Shown here: positions 33,636-45,837 of the stretch, one piece after another
How positions within the stretch are numbered: the first letter of the stretch is position 1
How the letters are laid out: every line of letters begins with the position of its first letter
The notes under the pieces: generated by a model
What the model was told of the DNA's origin: nothing
What the model saw: only the letters and a program-made list of their open reading frames with translations
The model's database searches: none
Program-made: the position numbers and the translations under genes
Source of the DNA: Petunia secreta
Taxonomy: Eukaryota; Streptophyta; Magnoliopsida; Solanales; Solanaceae
Assembly: GCA_029990175.1 (NCBI GenBank)
Contig: JARKIP010000011.1
Coordinates: 2,852,001 to 2,916,000, forward strand
DNA: 64,000 nt
Direction: 5' to 3'

Positions 33636-34227
33636 GATGGTGGTGTTCTTTGGGACGTCATCGTCGTTTCCACCCTACGTGATCGTGCTTTTCCTTAGTA
33701 AAGACATACAATTGTCTGGGCCCCACGGTAGGCGCCAAAACTGTTTATGCCTAAAATTTGCCCTACATGTTAAACAATTAAATTTATAGTAGAGTCACAA
33801 GCAATACAGTAAAATATGAGGAAAAACTAAATATAGTTGAAAAATAAATAACTGAGCAGAAAAATAAGTAGTTGTATTCCTTGAGAATAGTCGGATTCTG
33901 TGAGAATCGCTTCATGTACAATACAATGGAAGGAAGGGTCTTTATAGTTATAAGTTTACCCAGTCCTAATTATGGTACAATACAACGCTTAATAAGGTCG
34001 TGGACTTATTTACTCAAGGTGGTGGTATATATTAAACCTAGCTAGGAGACTGTAAACATAAGGTGGCGGGATGTATGCTTTACGTCCCAGGGCCCAAGCC
34101 TGCTGAGAGGCCGTGGCTTGGGAGCAAGCGTGTATTCTCTGTGCCCGATGATTTGTACGTTAACTTTAATTTTCGCCAGCTGGACTCGTATCCCGATAAT
34201 CATAGGTGACATATTTATACTCACACA
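33636..34227 (-). mobile_element. B4 leader, primer site and 5' LTR
   Basis: LTR 33742-34227 (486 bp) reads TGTGTGAGTATAAATATG to AGGCATAAACA on the minus strand. It is followed by GTTTTGGCGCCTACCG, the best-preserved family B primer site in the window. The leader resembles that of B1 (aaagcac... cccaaagaacac). The tRNA species is not certain. Confidence 0.78.
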
Positions 34228-36100
34228 ATAATATAGATAGATATAAATAGACTGGTTTAGCATCTACATAAGGCGGAGTTAAAAGTTTTACCCTTTAATG
34301 CATCCATAAAAATTATAAAATGGATCCTTTTTATGGTACGGATATTTACAAAAATATACAACCCTAACACCATATTTATAAAAAAATACTAATAGTTTAC
34401 CACTCTACAAAATATAGCAATAGTTTTTTTATATTACATTTACAAGTTTCAACAAATACCTACCATATAGGCTTTCATCTCCTTCTTCCTACCTTCTTCA
34501 CCCATCACTGCCCTAGTAGGTTGCTTCCACCACTCACTGTTGTCGGCCATCCACCGCCGACCAACAGACAACCGCCGTCACCGCCACTAGAATTTTTTTA
34601 AAAAAAATTTAGATCTACAAGATGAAACACACAAAAATACTCACATATAACATTGAAATTTTTTAAAAATTAATATTTTGAACCTATACATAACCAAACA
34701 TACACAAATATACAAAAAAATACATAAACATACAAAAGATATACAAAAAGTACACATACAAATAAATATCTATTCTAGACATACATATACACAAGCATAC
34801 AACAACATACCACATATATACAAAAACATATATGTACAAAAGTGGATATAGACATTTAAATACAAAATATAAAAATATATACATAATTATATATATGAAA
34901 TACAAAAAAAAAAAAAATACATGACATATACGATTTTATACATATACAAAACGGAAAAACAAAAGGAAGATCAGATCGGGCGGTGCTCGAAAATAGGATG
35001 AGCACCGCTGGAAACACACAGTAGTTGTTCGCACCGCCGCTGTAGAGAAGCAGCGCCGCCGCAGAAGCAGCAGCGCCGCTGCACTGCAGCGGCAGCGATC
35101 GTAGCACAACAACTGCAGCGGAGATGTGGTCGCCAGAGACATGTGGAGGAGGACAGCGGCTGGGTGGGTAGATGGGTGGAGGAGGAGAGAAAAGAAGAGA
35201 GAAAGAAATTATGATTTTATGTTTGGGGGAAAGTGGGAAATGAAAAAAATAGTATGTAGGGTAATTTTTTAAAACTATTGTTATGTTTTGTAAATGTCGT
35301 AAAAGTATTGGTATTTTTGGTAATTTAGCTATTAGAGTAGTCATGTGGTGTAAATTTTTTTTTATTATGTCATATTTTGACTTTACTTTTGTTTTGTTTT
35401 TGTTTTTGAAAAAGGACGGTACATTAATATGATGAGAAACTTTGCTCCTTTTTCTTTTAAATAAAGAGAGTTTTTTGAAAATGGAAGCAGAGAAACGACT
35501 CCCATAAATTTTCGTGGAAGTGCACTCTTCCCTTCCTTTCCTTCCCTTTGTAAGCAAAAAAAAGTGTAACTTTATCCCGAGAAAAATTTACCCAATGTCC
35601 TCATATTTGATTGGTTTTGAAGGTTCTTTCTCTTCTTTTTTTTCTTTTGGTTTAAAGTAAATAACTTTCAGCTTGGCAAGTATTTCTCTGTCAAAATTTC
35701 AAGACAATCTGGTTGGGAGATGAGATGAAAGAGTAGAAGTAAGTGTTGCCTAATTACCAAAATTTTGAGACAATTTAGATGAGAGAAAGGGTGATGGGGT
35801 CGAGTAATGGTTAGTGTTACCTATTTACTAAAATTTCAAGGCAATCTAGTTGGGGACATGAGTAATGGATGCCCTCCAAAGACTTTGTGGGCTGCCTATT
35901 TCTAAGATTTCAAGTTAATAAAGTTGAACACGCATGAAAGGTGTTAATGACAAGTATTACCCTGCCAAGTTCAATGCAATTTAGCAGCGGAATGTCATTT
36001 TTGTTAGACCATGTTAACAGAGTCTAAAAAGCAAACAATCGCCTCCAAAGTGAGTCTATAAATCTCCCGCATAACTCTTGAAAATTGCTAGTAAAAATAC
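34228..36100. other. Intergenic DNA with an inverted-repeat element and weak repeats
   Basis: No gene is supported. 34310-35390 has inverted arms (around 34384-34432 and 35275-35322, both built on acaaaatatagcaatag-like sequence), suggesting a decayed transposon with a GC-rich CAG/CCG centre at 34980-35130. The 233-codon minus-strand frame across it has no domain. 35680-35880 has three imperfect copies of a segment built on aaaatttcaagacaatctgg, about 70 bases apart. Confidence 0.45.
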
Positions 36101-37354
36101 CTAGGGTTGGCCGTTTGGTGTGTCGGTAGAATTTTGTCAAAGTTTAGTTCGACATTTCGATATTCCGTTTACTGGTGGTGCATACCAAATACCGTATTGA
36201 AGTATTTTGGTATAGATCGGTATTTTACTTTTTGGATCAATTTTCTTTCGATTATTATTTTTTTTTTTGGGTATGGTATTATTGTAAGTATTATTGTATA
36301 CTAAATTACCAAAACGCTTATATTAAATTTGTTTCGCTCCAACTTCTTTGACACTACATGAGTTTTCATATGCTTACTTGTCATCTCCCTCTTAGATATG
36401 GTTAAGTAAAAGGCAGCAACAGATTTTGGTGGAAGAAATGGAGGAAAGTAACTAAGAGATTAGAGGAGGAAGAGCCACATGCAACAAAATTTGGTGGACG
36501 AATTGAAAACTTAGGACCGTTTGTCCATGACATCTTTTTTATTTTTTTTAAAGTAGTTTTTGAAAAATATGTTTTCCCCAAGAAAAACTGCTAATTTTTG
36601 GGGATTTTTTAAAAAACAGTTTTTGGAAAATCAAAAAGTATTTTTGACTATTTTTTTAGATTTTTCAAAAAATTAATTTTCTGCACTGACAAAATTCTAA
36701 TTTTTTTTCAAGTAAAATTTATGTTCAAACACAACTTCAACTTCCAAATTCAATTTTCCAACTCAATTTAAAAAAATTCTTTTCCAAAACTTTGTGGTAT
36801 TCTCGTCCAAACAGCTACTTAATATTTAATTTGAGTTGAAATAGAAAAGTTGGATGAGTTTGGTACATGAGTTAATTGTGATGGGTTAGTTGGGCCAGAT
36901 TGCCAGAATTAAGCAAAAAATTTCAGCCATTGCCCTCAATAAGAGCTGGTCTTACCTAATTGCCCCCACTTAAAAATATTTTAAGTAAATACCCTCCACA
37001 TCATATCCCCCCTGTGAAAGTACTATTTTGCCTCCGACTAATATTATTCACGTTGAAAGGGTTTCTCTGTCTCTTTTAACGTTCCTGGTCTTTCGTTTCC
37101 TTGTTTCTTTGTTTTGTGCTGCAGATTTAATATTCGTTTTCTCTCATTTTCGTGTGTTGTATTATTTTTTATTTAAATTGTTATTTTTACTAAGCCTAAT
37201 CATTTATCTGCAATTTTATTTGTATACTTATTGTGGCTGTTTATATATTTATTTGTCAGTTATTTCCATTTTGATTTATGTTTGAGGTTTTTGTAGATTC
37301 TTTTGGTTGTATTTGTTTGATTCCGGTGATTTGAAGCTTCAAATTTCATATAGG
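36101..37354. other. Intergenic DNA with transposon end fragments
   Basis: 36108-36300 resembles the tcggtat/ataccg-rich ends common to plant hAT-like elements. A related inverted scrap lies at 38540-38600. 36508-36835 has weak inverted ends (ccgtttgtccatgac against the complement of cgtccaaacagc) and poly-T/A interior, so it is MITE-like. 37028-37285 is T-rich, and its open frame is hydrophobic only because of composition. Confidence 0.4.
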
Positions 37355-38130
37355 GTAAAGTCTTGGCTATTACCAAGAGTTGTATAGACTTTTTCTAAAT
37401 TGGTTATTGCAGTAGAGTTTAAAGTATTGGCAATAGCCAAGAGTGTAGAGATTTTTCGTGTAAGGTCCCATTTTCAGCAGAGCGTAAAGTCTTCGCTATT
37501 GCCAAGAATTGCATAGACTTTTTCTAAATTGGTTATTGCAATAGAGTTTAAAGTCTTGGCTATTGCCAATATGTTTAGATTTTTTCAGTGTATGTATTCC
37601 CTTTGCAACTGAACTGAAAGTCTTGGCTATTGCCAATACTCTTAGAGACTTTGTGTGCAAGACCCCCATGGCAACAGTCTGAAAGTCTTGGCAATAGCCA
37701 AGAAGTCTCTCCTAGGTGCTTATTGAACTAGAGTTGCAACTCTTGGCAATAGCCAAGACTTGCAGAGACTTTGTCTGCAAGTATCCCATAGCAACATGTC
37801 TGAAAGTCTTGGCAATAGCCAAGAAGTCTCGTTTTTGTGCTTATTGCACCAGAGCTGCAGAGAATTTGTGTGCAAGTACCCTATTGCAACAGGTTTTTAA
37901 GTCTTGGCAATAGGGAAGAAGTGTCTACAAGGACCCCATTGCATCAGAGCTGCAAGTTTTGGCTATAGCCCCTCATTGCAATAGGGTTAAAAGTCTTGGC
38001 AATAAGCAAGAACTATCTACAAGCCTCACATTGCACCAGAGCTTAAACTATTGTCAATAAGCTAAGAGTTGCAGAGAACTTTACCCTTGCAACAAGGCTT
38101 AAAGTCTTGGCAATAAGCATAGTCTGTGAC
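37355..38130. repeat. Array of short palindromes (cttggcaatagccaag type)
   Basis: About thirteen occurrences of a 16-base core appear at roughly 60-base intervals: cttggctattgccaag in the left half and its reverse complement cttggcaatagccaag in the right half, with variants. Each core is a 6-bp inverted repeat around a 4-base centre. Cores are usually preceded by aaag and followed by aag/aga. Between them lie semi-conserved linkers such as ttattgcaccagag and gcaagtaccc. Copies near 38000-38110 degrade (gcaataagcaag). There is no coding frame across it. The flanks at 36900 and 38330 share a faint inverted similarity (attgccctcaata against tagtgagggcatttt), so the array may be the core of an old element. 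Confidence 0.85.
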
Positions 38131-39156
38131 ATGTGCTAATTGCAGCAGATCTTTGCTTGAATGGAGCAATATGTAAAAGGAATGAGTGTTTATGGTTTCT
38201 GTGATCGCGTGACTGGTGAAAAAGAAGGGGAGGGACTGGGCGCGTCTTTTTATTGGTTTGTAAGGGTATTTTGGTTCGAAAAAAGTTTCATTAAACTAAT
38301 GAGGACATTTTTGCTAAACATCTGCTAGTGAGGGCATTTTGGCAAACCAAAGCTTCCCGTGTCATATTTTTGCAAATGAGCCAGAATTAAGAAGTGAATT
38401 TGCCAATCTAGGTATGGAATATAACATTTTACATATATGCACATATATGCACAAAAATAGTTGGGAATTTGGGGATCCGGCAAGATTCTCTTACCATATT
38501 TCGAATCGATTTTCGAGATTCTTAAATTGTCCTTCAAAGTTTTGACACCAAAATACAGATTTAATTCGGTCCAATATAGTATTCGATATTTCGGTCTTTA
38601 TGCTCATTCTTAATAATATCAAGCGGTAAATAAAATTGTTCTGTTAATTTGATCAATTGATAAAAATGCTCAAACGATAAAATGAGTGTGTATATGTTGA
38701 AACTAACCAAATTACCCGAATGTATAAAACATTCAGAGGCTATAAACCTTGGGTTCTTTGTTTGCTTATTCCAATTCTTAGCTTTCGGAACTCCACCTCG
38801 TTTATCATCTTTCATTTAACTAACTCCTGTAAATATAGAAATACGGCGATTAAATAAGTCTAAACACTTGAGGATAACCCAGGTTGTGTTTTACTTAAGC
38901 TAATGTAGGAAGAGCTTTCGGCTTTACCTATAAAATCAAAATTACTACACAACCTAGTGATACCACTTCCTTTCATTCTTGGACAGCCACCTTCACTAGC
39001 CATGAGTGGGTGCTCAAGAAAATATAATCTTAGAACTCGTTATGATTATATTGTAGATTATAGCAATTTACCACCCTATTAGAAGACTGTACAAGAGATT
39101 GGGTGCCAGAATCAACAAATTAATGAACCCTTTAAGTTGAGATCTTGTTTAGCTGC
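38131..39156. other. Sequence downstream of the PSI-like gene
   Basis: No gene is supported. It probably includes the 3' UTR of the minus-strand gene in about 38900-39156, but I could not place a poly(A) signal with confidence. 38540-38600 is a transposon-like scrap. Confidence 0.4.
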
Positions 39157-42100
39157 TCAAAATGTTGACTCTAATCCATCTAATATATCCAAAACATTAG
39201 CCTTTGAATGTTTCAACTCTGTATGTGGAGAACTACCAGTGCTTCTACTTAGAGTCAAGATCTGTTTGGTTCGCTTCTTGGGCCTCACTAATTCCTGGCT
39301 TTTGCTTATTCCTGGAACCAACATTCTCGTTTTCATTACCTTTTCCAGTAAGTTTCTATCTTCCAAAGAGAGTTGCACCTTGGATGACCTTGTTATCATC
39401 TCAGTATGCAAAACCAGATCTTTGCGCGCTGATCTCTTTGGGAAAGACTTAGGTCCATTGTATTTTATCAGGCTGATGAGGCGTTGAAGCCATGTAACTA
39501 GCTCAAGAATATGCTGGTCCATCTTTTTTTTGTCCGCATAATAGAGAGTCTGCAATCGGATGTTCAAGTTTGCAGGTGTCTTCTTGCCAAATGCATTTCT
39601 GATAGGAAGAAAAAACCAGTATTACATTTTTTGAAGAATGGTGTCAAAATGAACAGAAAATAATTGATAGGGAGTGGGGAGAAGGGGTGTCGTAACACAG
39701 AAGTATGCAACTGACCCAGTAGCCCACTCTCCAACCCACCCGAAACCTTGATGTGCTCTGTTATCCAGTTGCCAGCAAAGATGCAAAATGAATCAGTATC
39801 AATACATTAGAAAACTTACAGAATAAGGACCAACTTTTACAGTCATCAGGTTATAGTAGACAAATCAAAAGGCACAATTTGCACTTGGTTTCAACAGGTA
39901 AAACATCTATACCGAACACGTACCTTGTAGTAGCTGTAGCTACTGGGACAAGCCAGTCGAGAGTTTTTCCTATTTCTGCCTTGATTTGAGGAGCTGTGAG
40001 CTGCAACAAGAAACCATTAGCAGAAGTTTTTACATAGATATACCATTTATGCAGAATTAAAGAAAACACAGTCTCCACCTCGAAAAGAGCAAAAAGGAGT
40101 CTGAAAAGACGAAATGCAACATATAGTGGATGAAATTGGGTGAAATAAGAGGAAACCAATCTGGAGGACCAACCTCTTCCTTTGTGACTGCCTGCAACTG
40201 AGAACGAAGGGCTGTCTTCACTGCAGGGGGGAGTCCATTGTATAATGTTTCCCTCATGTTATGAGGAACGGAAGAGGGGCGTAAGGCCTGACATGATATC
40301 CAATCCCATTGTATCAAATACTATTTGCAGTAGTCCTAGGAGACTAACTAAGCAGAAAATACTTACAATATTATCTATCTGAGTAACTAAGCTAGCATAG
40401 TGTAGAGCAAGACTGGCTTCTCCCAATCTTTCAGGTTTCCTTGTAGGCTCCTTGCTGAAAGATGTCAATCCTGCAAAAAGCATGTCCTTTCTAACCTTAG
40501 ACAGGTCCTATAAATCAATCACTTCTTAATCATAGTAATTGATTTCTAAAATTTCATATGAAATTATTAAAAATAGCTAAGAATCAACCAATTAAAAAAA
40601 GCTAAGAATCATGTAGTTCCTTTTTCTAGTAAATCAAATCAAAACCAAATCTATCTTACTGATTATTCTTTTTCTTTCTTTTTTTTGGTTTTAACTTTTT
40701 TTCTCAAGTCAATATATGGCATAGGATGTTTAACTTTGTAGCGGTAGTCCAAACTTAGGGGTTTAGAGCCCCCATTCCCATATTGTCAACCACCTGTTAT
40801 GCTTTGACAGCAAACACATAACTAGTAGTTCTTATGACCACACTTATGGGTAGTCACGGCATGTAGATATCAATAAAAGCCACAAAATTGTTCTATATTT
40901 ACAAAATTAATGGACATTCTCGTACCGTCATCTCCAAAGGCTTCTGAAATCTCTTGATGAATAAAAGTAACAACATCAACAAGCTTCTCCACAACCTACA
41001 GTGATATAAAGTGGTACCCTTTATGTCCATAACAGCAACACAAAAGCCGAAGATAAATTTTCATTTCAACTACTGAAGACATGAAAAGCTTAGTACTCAG
41101 AGGAGCTAAACGAATTCACAAAGTAAATTTGAAACAGCTTCCCTTCTGTGCAGATCCTTCTGATTATCATTTTAGAAGAAGTGAATGAAGTCCATTTTTC
41201 AACTGAAGCATGCTCGAAAATGAAGTCAAGATGAAATTAGGTCAAAATACCTCCTCCAGACTCTTGGACCAAAGAGACTTCTTTTTCAAGCTCCTCACAG
41301 TTTTTCTTTGATGTTTTATCTCATTTTGTAACATCAAGAGAGCTTCATCTACAAATGAAGAAAAGCAAGTAATCTGTCAGTCTAAGAGTTACTTGACGAA
41401 CTGAAACTTAGGAATGTACATCTAGTCATCCTATTAACTCAACTGCTTGGTTATATGAGTAGGGTGTAATGAGATGAGTATATATTTACTTGGAGGAATC
41501 TCCGTGAATAAATATTAACAAGTTATATCTAATTTAGTTCAACAGAATACCGCTGAATCAAGTTAAGTTAACTTCCCATAGCTTGAGACCTTTAATTTGA
41601 AACAGATAACAATTAACAATCCCTCACTTTTCTGCTGGCATCATATGGAACGTGCAAGTTTTTGCAATTGTATCGAACTGTCTGACTACAGTCAAAAACT
41701 AAAAAATCTAGAACATGAAGAAAAATCTTCATTTTAGCAGATCATGAAACGGAACAGTCTCCATAATTTTCATTTAATACTTCGCTTGAACTTTAATCTT
41801 ACTTGACACATTATTTAAGGAGTAATTTTACCTGACTACTTTTACTATGACGCAATAGAAGCATTAAACATGAATTCAGATCAAAGTGATGAAACCAAGT
41901 TGTATTAACTATCCGAATGATGCATTGTGACATGCTATTGCAAATGCGCCTTGTAAAAGTTAAATTTTTTAAAAAAAACTACAAGTTACGGAACATGAGA
42001 ATCCAACATTTTTATCCAATAAAATTTGCATTCACCCCCTCTCAGAAAAATTGTGAAGAAACAAGACAATACCACAGAAAATAGTGGATACCTTTTATAG

Positions 42101-45100
42101 ACCCATTTAAAATTTTTAATTCCTCAATTTTCCTTCGATAATCCTGTTCAAATTTATCCACCGCATGCTGCTCATGATACAAATCCTGCAAAGAAATGAT
42201 GAGTCACACTCATCACTGGAGAAAGAATAGAACTATAGGTGTGAACCATATCCTTGTAGAGCAAATGTCACTTCAAAATTAACAAAGTGGACGTGGAACG
42301 AATAACAGTGAATTTTCTCTGGGTGATTCACTTTATATCACTCTTATATACTCATCATGCCTCAGAGCAGATGTAACCATCCTGTTGATGGTCACAAATA
42401 CCCTAGCCAGTATCTATAAGTAAAGTTGGCAGCTTTTGTTTCTTGATCTCATGCAAAAGGTTATTCAACCCAACTGTAAAACCTTCATGGGAGAAAACAT
42501 ACAAGCTCCAATTGCCCCACAATCATGTTGCAAAAGATGTGAATTGACCATATGTTGGTCTATGAAGATTTCATCACAAACAAACAGTTGGAATGTGGGA
42601 AGAGTCCCACATCGGTGAAAGAGAAGAGCCAAGATGCCCATATAAGCTTTGGACAATCCTCCACCCTTTGAGCTAGCTTTTGGGGTGTGAGTTAGGTCCA
42701 AGCTTATGGCGGCGCCCGTGTGTGTGGGTGCCCGTGTGATGGGCACCCGAGTTTGTTGTGCCCGGGTGTGTGGGCGCCCGGTGCCCGGTTTTATCACAAA
42801 CATCAAGTAAATAAACATATATATTACATCAGTAAAAATGTATTTGGCAATTCTACTAAGGCATCGAGCTGGTTGTGTAGAATCACTGTCAATAAAAGTG
42901 CCAATGAGCACCATCAATATTGTAGTTCATGTTATTTAAGGCCCATGGAAGGAAAACGATGATTGAAAGAATGAAGGAGGAAATTTTTTAAATCATACTG
43001 TAAATCTCCTTATAATATATCAAGAAACGAAGACATGTAGAAAGGTATAAGGCATCTCAAAACAAAACAAAACTTACAGAAGTATGCTGAGCCAGGGTTA
43101 TCAGTTCCTGCATTGTCATTTCAGCCTCTGCTCTTAGCTGTTTATGAGTAATAGTGTCCATGTCCAACCTGATAAATCGTTAAACTATCTGATAAACATA
43201 TTTAGACATAGAGTTGCAGCAGTTTCAGTCTCCTTTGAAATAAAAATATTTCAACTTACTTGGAAAAATATCGACCTAGATTGTGCCATTGTGGGTCCTT
43301 ACACATATCTCCGAATCGGATGACTTCACGAGAAAAAACAGCAAAATCCACCCTGCCGAAAATGCAACGAATGTTTTTTCACCAGTGCTTTCACTGCTCA
43401 AAATATTACCATCTAAACCTTGACATTTCAGTTTGATGATTGAATCCTGTCCACCATACTTAATTCTTACAGTTACATACATCTATTGATATATTTTCAG
43501 GTTCCTTGAATTTTAAGCTGTCACAATTTTAGGTTGAGGTAGTCTTATACTGCTGTTATCATATCAAAAAAGTAGAAAGTATTTACTATTTGTCAGGATT
43601 TTTTGTTGTGATTACAAAATAACTAAAGATGCCCACGTGTATATGATTCATTTCTGCCATTCTTCCTTTTCGATATAAATCATTTCTTTACGTTTAGCTT
43701 TTGTTCTGTTTGGTGAGAAGTGGATGTTTAAATCGCTAACCTTTTGTCAGCAGCAGCTATAGCAAGCAGCTCCTTCATATCAGAAGAAACCAACTCTTGC
43801 ACACCTTTTGAAGGAAGAATTTCCTTCTTTAAATACTGGACATTTTCTTCAGAAAGAGATTGCAATAAATTTGCACCTTTGGTGATGGTATTTGCAATTT
43901 CAAATGCTAGAATAAATATTTTGTTCCCTCGAGACGCCGTTCCAGTCATGAAGCCTCTAGAGTTCAAGTTTGTCATGCTGCTGCCAAGTGTATCTAAAAC
44001 TTCTACTGCCTTTTCTAGGCCAACTGAACTGGCTTTTCCAAGAAAAGAGCTAGGGCCCTATTACAAAATTATGTCTTGTTATCTTACTACATCACCTCTA
44101 AAAGATGCAAGAAAATTTGACATGAATCAAAAAGACAAAGCAATAAAATGAAAATGATCGTTGTTCAAACATCAGACTCACTGCCAAGGATATGAACGAA
44201 AGAGCAGAAAACAGGTGGCAAATGACGCACCACATGGATATTTTCTCATAGTCACTAATATACATAAAAGCCTCTGGGGATGCGACTGAACAGCCAATGA
44301 ATTCAGAGTTTAGTTCTAGTGTCTGAATTAAGCCGTAGTTTGATAACAAAATTCACACACTGATCAGCTTCTATTTTTTTGTTAAAGTACATTAGCAACT
44401 TAATTTCTTTACGTCAATTTCCATTTGTCAAATTAATTTAGCAGTTGATCTTTTTTATCCCATGTTTATGAAAGATAGCTATAGCCTAATGATTTCCAAT
44501 CAATCTTGCCCCACTGGTCCTCAACTCAAGTGAACTTCCAAGAATTTTCCAATCAGAATCGTACAAGATAGATCGGAAAAGTTAATAATACAAAAGAGTC
44601 ATTGCCAATATATCCGTGAATCTATCTTAATTTTTGCAACTACTGACATATTCTTGTGTTCTCCAAGACAGTGCCTTTTCATCCAACCATTTCTTTCATT
44701 TCAGAAAATCCTGCGGGCCAGCTGTTAACACCCCCTAAAGCTCAAATTTACAAAAAGCCGAATCTTCGAGCGGATAAATAAATTAATAAATAAAAACCAT
44801 GATCATTTGATTGCATTCTTGGCTAGTTCCATGATATCAATCAAGTCGAGAAGGGAAAGAGGGCTTTTATGACCAATCGTGCAAGATTAGGTCTTGTTCG
44901 TAGAAATGGAACAAAACAATCAGATAACCACTGCTAAACCAACTCTAAGCAAGCATCCACATTATATACTACAGAGTGATTATTAAGTTTAACGGAAAAA
45001 TGGAGTACCTTGTTAGCTCCTGTCCTAGGAGGTGTAGATGACTTAAACTCCCGGGAAATAGACAAACACAATTCACCAGAATCATAAAGATTCGACTTCT

Positions 45101-45311
45101 TACGAGAGGCATCCATATAAGGAAATAAAGAAGATGAAGAACCAATATCCATATAAGGAAATAAAGAAGATGAAGAACCATCATTCTTTGGCTCTACTTC
45201 AAAGCTCTTGATTGACTTCAGCTTTTTAGAAGACTCTGAATCTAAGCTCCTGCTCTCATGGTGAATTTCTACTCTATTTCTTGCTGTCCCACCTGTACAA
45301 ACCCCTCCCAT
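39157..45311 (-). CDS. PSK SIMULATOR (PSI)-like protein, DUF3475-DUF668
   Basis: Twelve exons, all with GT-AG borders and one continuous frame of 614 codons: 45311-45009, 44057-43741, 43352-43260, 43168-43078, 42185-42092, 41348-41251, 40995-40926, 40470-40367, 40287-40174, 40000-39924, 39757-39716, 39598-39157. The protein starts MGGVCT, fitting N-myristoylation at G2 with a nearby cysteine. A low-complexity acidic/serine region follows, then DUF3475 (about residues 149-206, AFEIANTITKGANLLQSL), a basic helical middle (VRSLKKKSLWSKSLEE) and DUF668 (about 370-455, LGEASLALHYASLVTQIDNI, MRETLYNGLPPAVKTALR). GFGWVGEWATG and a basic C-terminus with SLEDRNLLEKVMKTR close it. Arabidopsis PSI1 and relatives act in growth control linked to phytosulfokine signalling; this role is inferred from family. 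The paralog (PSI1, 2 or 3) is not resolved. No lesion seen. Confidence 0.93.
42588..42800. mobile_element. Short LTR/TRIM-like fragment and GC-rich island in intron 4
   Basis: ttggaatgtgggaagagtcccacatcgg followed by gcccatataag, tttgagctagcttttgggg and gtgagttaggtcc (42588-42705) is a sequence type seen at LTR ends of small plant retroelements. It contains the inverted pair tgtggga/tcccaca. It is followed by about 85 bases of gggcaccc/gtgcccg-rich DNA (42707-42791), far more GC-rich than the gene around it. No coding function. Confidence 0.45.
45120..45191 (-). repeat. 36-bp in-frame duplication in exon 1
   Basis: The coding sequence repeats 12 codons, so the protein has GSSSSLFPYMDI twice in tandem (second copy GSSSSLFPYMDA). 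The nucleotide copies are identical over almost all 36 bases, which points to recent slippage or short duplication in this allele. Confidence 0.85.
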
Positions 45312-45574
45312 TTTGCTCCCTCAAGCAAAGATGGGACAAAAAAGGATCAAACTCCTGAGAGCTTACCTCCTATACACCTATCAGCATGATAAAACAATTA
45401 TCAAACCACAAGAAAATCCATCAAAGTTATTCAATTTGATTAATTCAAAAATAAAAGTAGACAGACACAAGGGTATCAATTTATCAACTATGTCATTCAA
45501 TCCCAAACCAGTTGAGGTCAGTTATGTGACTCCCGTAATTCATTAGGTCCATTTCATTCCAAGAAACATAAAAG

Positions 45575-45712
45575 GGTCAACCTTCTTTTACGTCCCCCAG
45601 GAGGATCAGTGTTTCCACACTTCCCCTGCTGGGCTGCAAGCGTGACTCGAACCTTGAACCCAACAGTGATGGTGGAGGTGCTCAACCACTAGAACAAGCC
45701 TGACTTGTCTAA
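45575..45712 (-). mobile_element. tRNA-derived SINE in the 5' UTR intron
   Basis: On the minus strand, TAGTGGTTGAGC (box A-like, 45680-45691) and GGTTCGAGTCAC (box B, 45642-45653) are spaced as in tRNA promoters. They are followed by a non-tRNA body ending gtaaaagaaggttgacc. It is not a working tRNA gene: no acceptor stem pairs around it. Confidence 0.7.
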
Positions 45713-45837
45713 AAGGGTAAACATTAAATAGCTCATAAAGTACTAAAAAGTAATTCAATCATACCTTCTTGGTTCAAAACTAAGAACAAGACTAAAACTT
45801 TACTCCATTTTCACTAATTCAAAGAACCGGAAAGAAA

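Larger units (their letters stand above)
29103..34227 (-). mobile_element. Family B copy B4 (Tat-like gypsy), gag-deleted
   Basis: Right to left: 5' LTR 33742-34227, primer site 33715-33741 (gttttggcgcctaccg on the minus strand), short leader, protease 33150-33635, RT 31109-32047, RNase H 30602-31108, second RNase H and integrase 29103-30600. The copy ends inside the integrase C-terminal region at 29103, where B3 begins. A 571-bp hAT-type element is inserted at the start of RT. Most of gag is missing. Confidence 0.78.

Noticed and set aside
34856..35557. 233-codon open frame on the minus strand
   Set aside because: It has no recognisable domain and odd composition (poly-K start, CAG/GCC stretch, Y/F-rich end), and it spans an inverted-repeat element.
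37028..37285. Hydrophobic 85-codon frame resembling a membrane protein
   Set aside because: The F/L/Y richness follows from the T-rich DNA; there is no family signature or conserved neighbour.
37355..38130. Regularly spaced repeats resembling a CRISPR array
   Set aside because: The linkers are themselves partly conserved, the repeats vary and invert, no cas genes are present, and the DNA is plant nuclear.
39137..39487. 116-codon plus-strand frame at the end of the PSI-like gene
   Set aside because: It is the complement of the last coding exon, whose frame matches the DUF668 family on the minus strand.
42465..42917. 150-codon minus-strand frame inside the PSI-like gene
   Set aside because: It lies in intron 4 over the GC-rich island and TRIM-like fragment, shows no domain and is not needed for the spliced frame.
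45640..45695. Possible tRNA gene (box A and box B)
   Set aside because: No cloverleaf or acceptor stem can be formed, and the flanks match a SINE body, so it is a tRNA-derived element.
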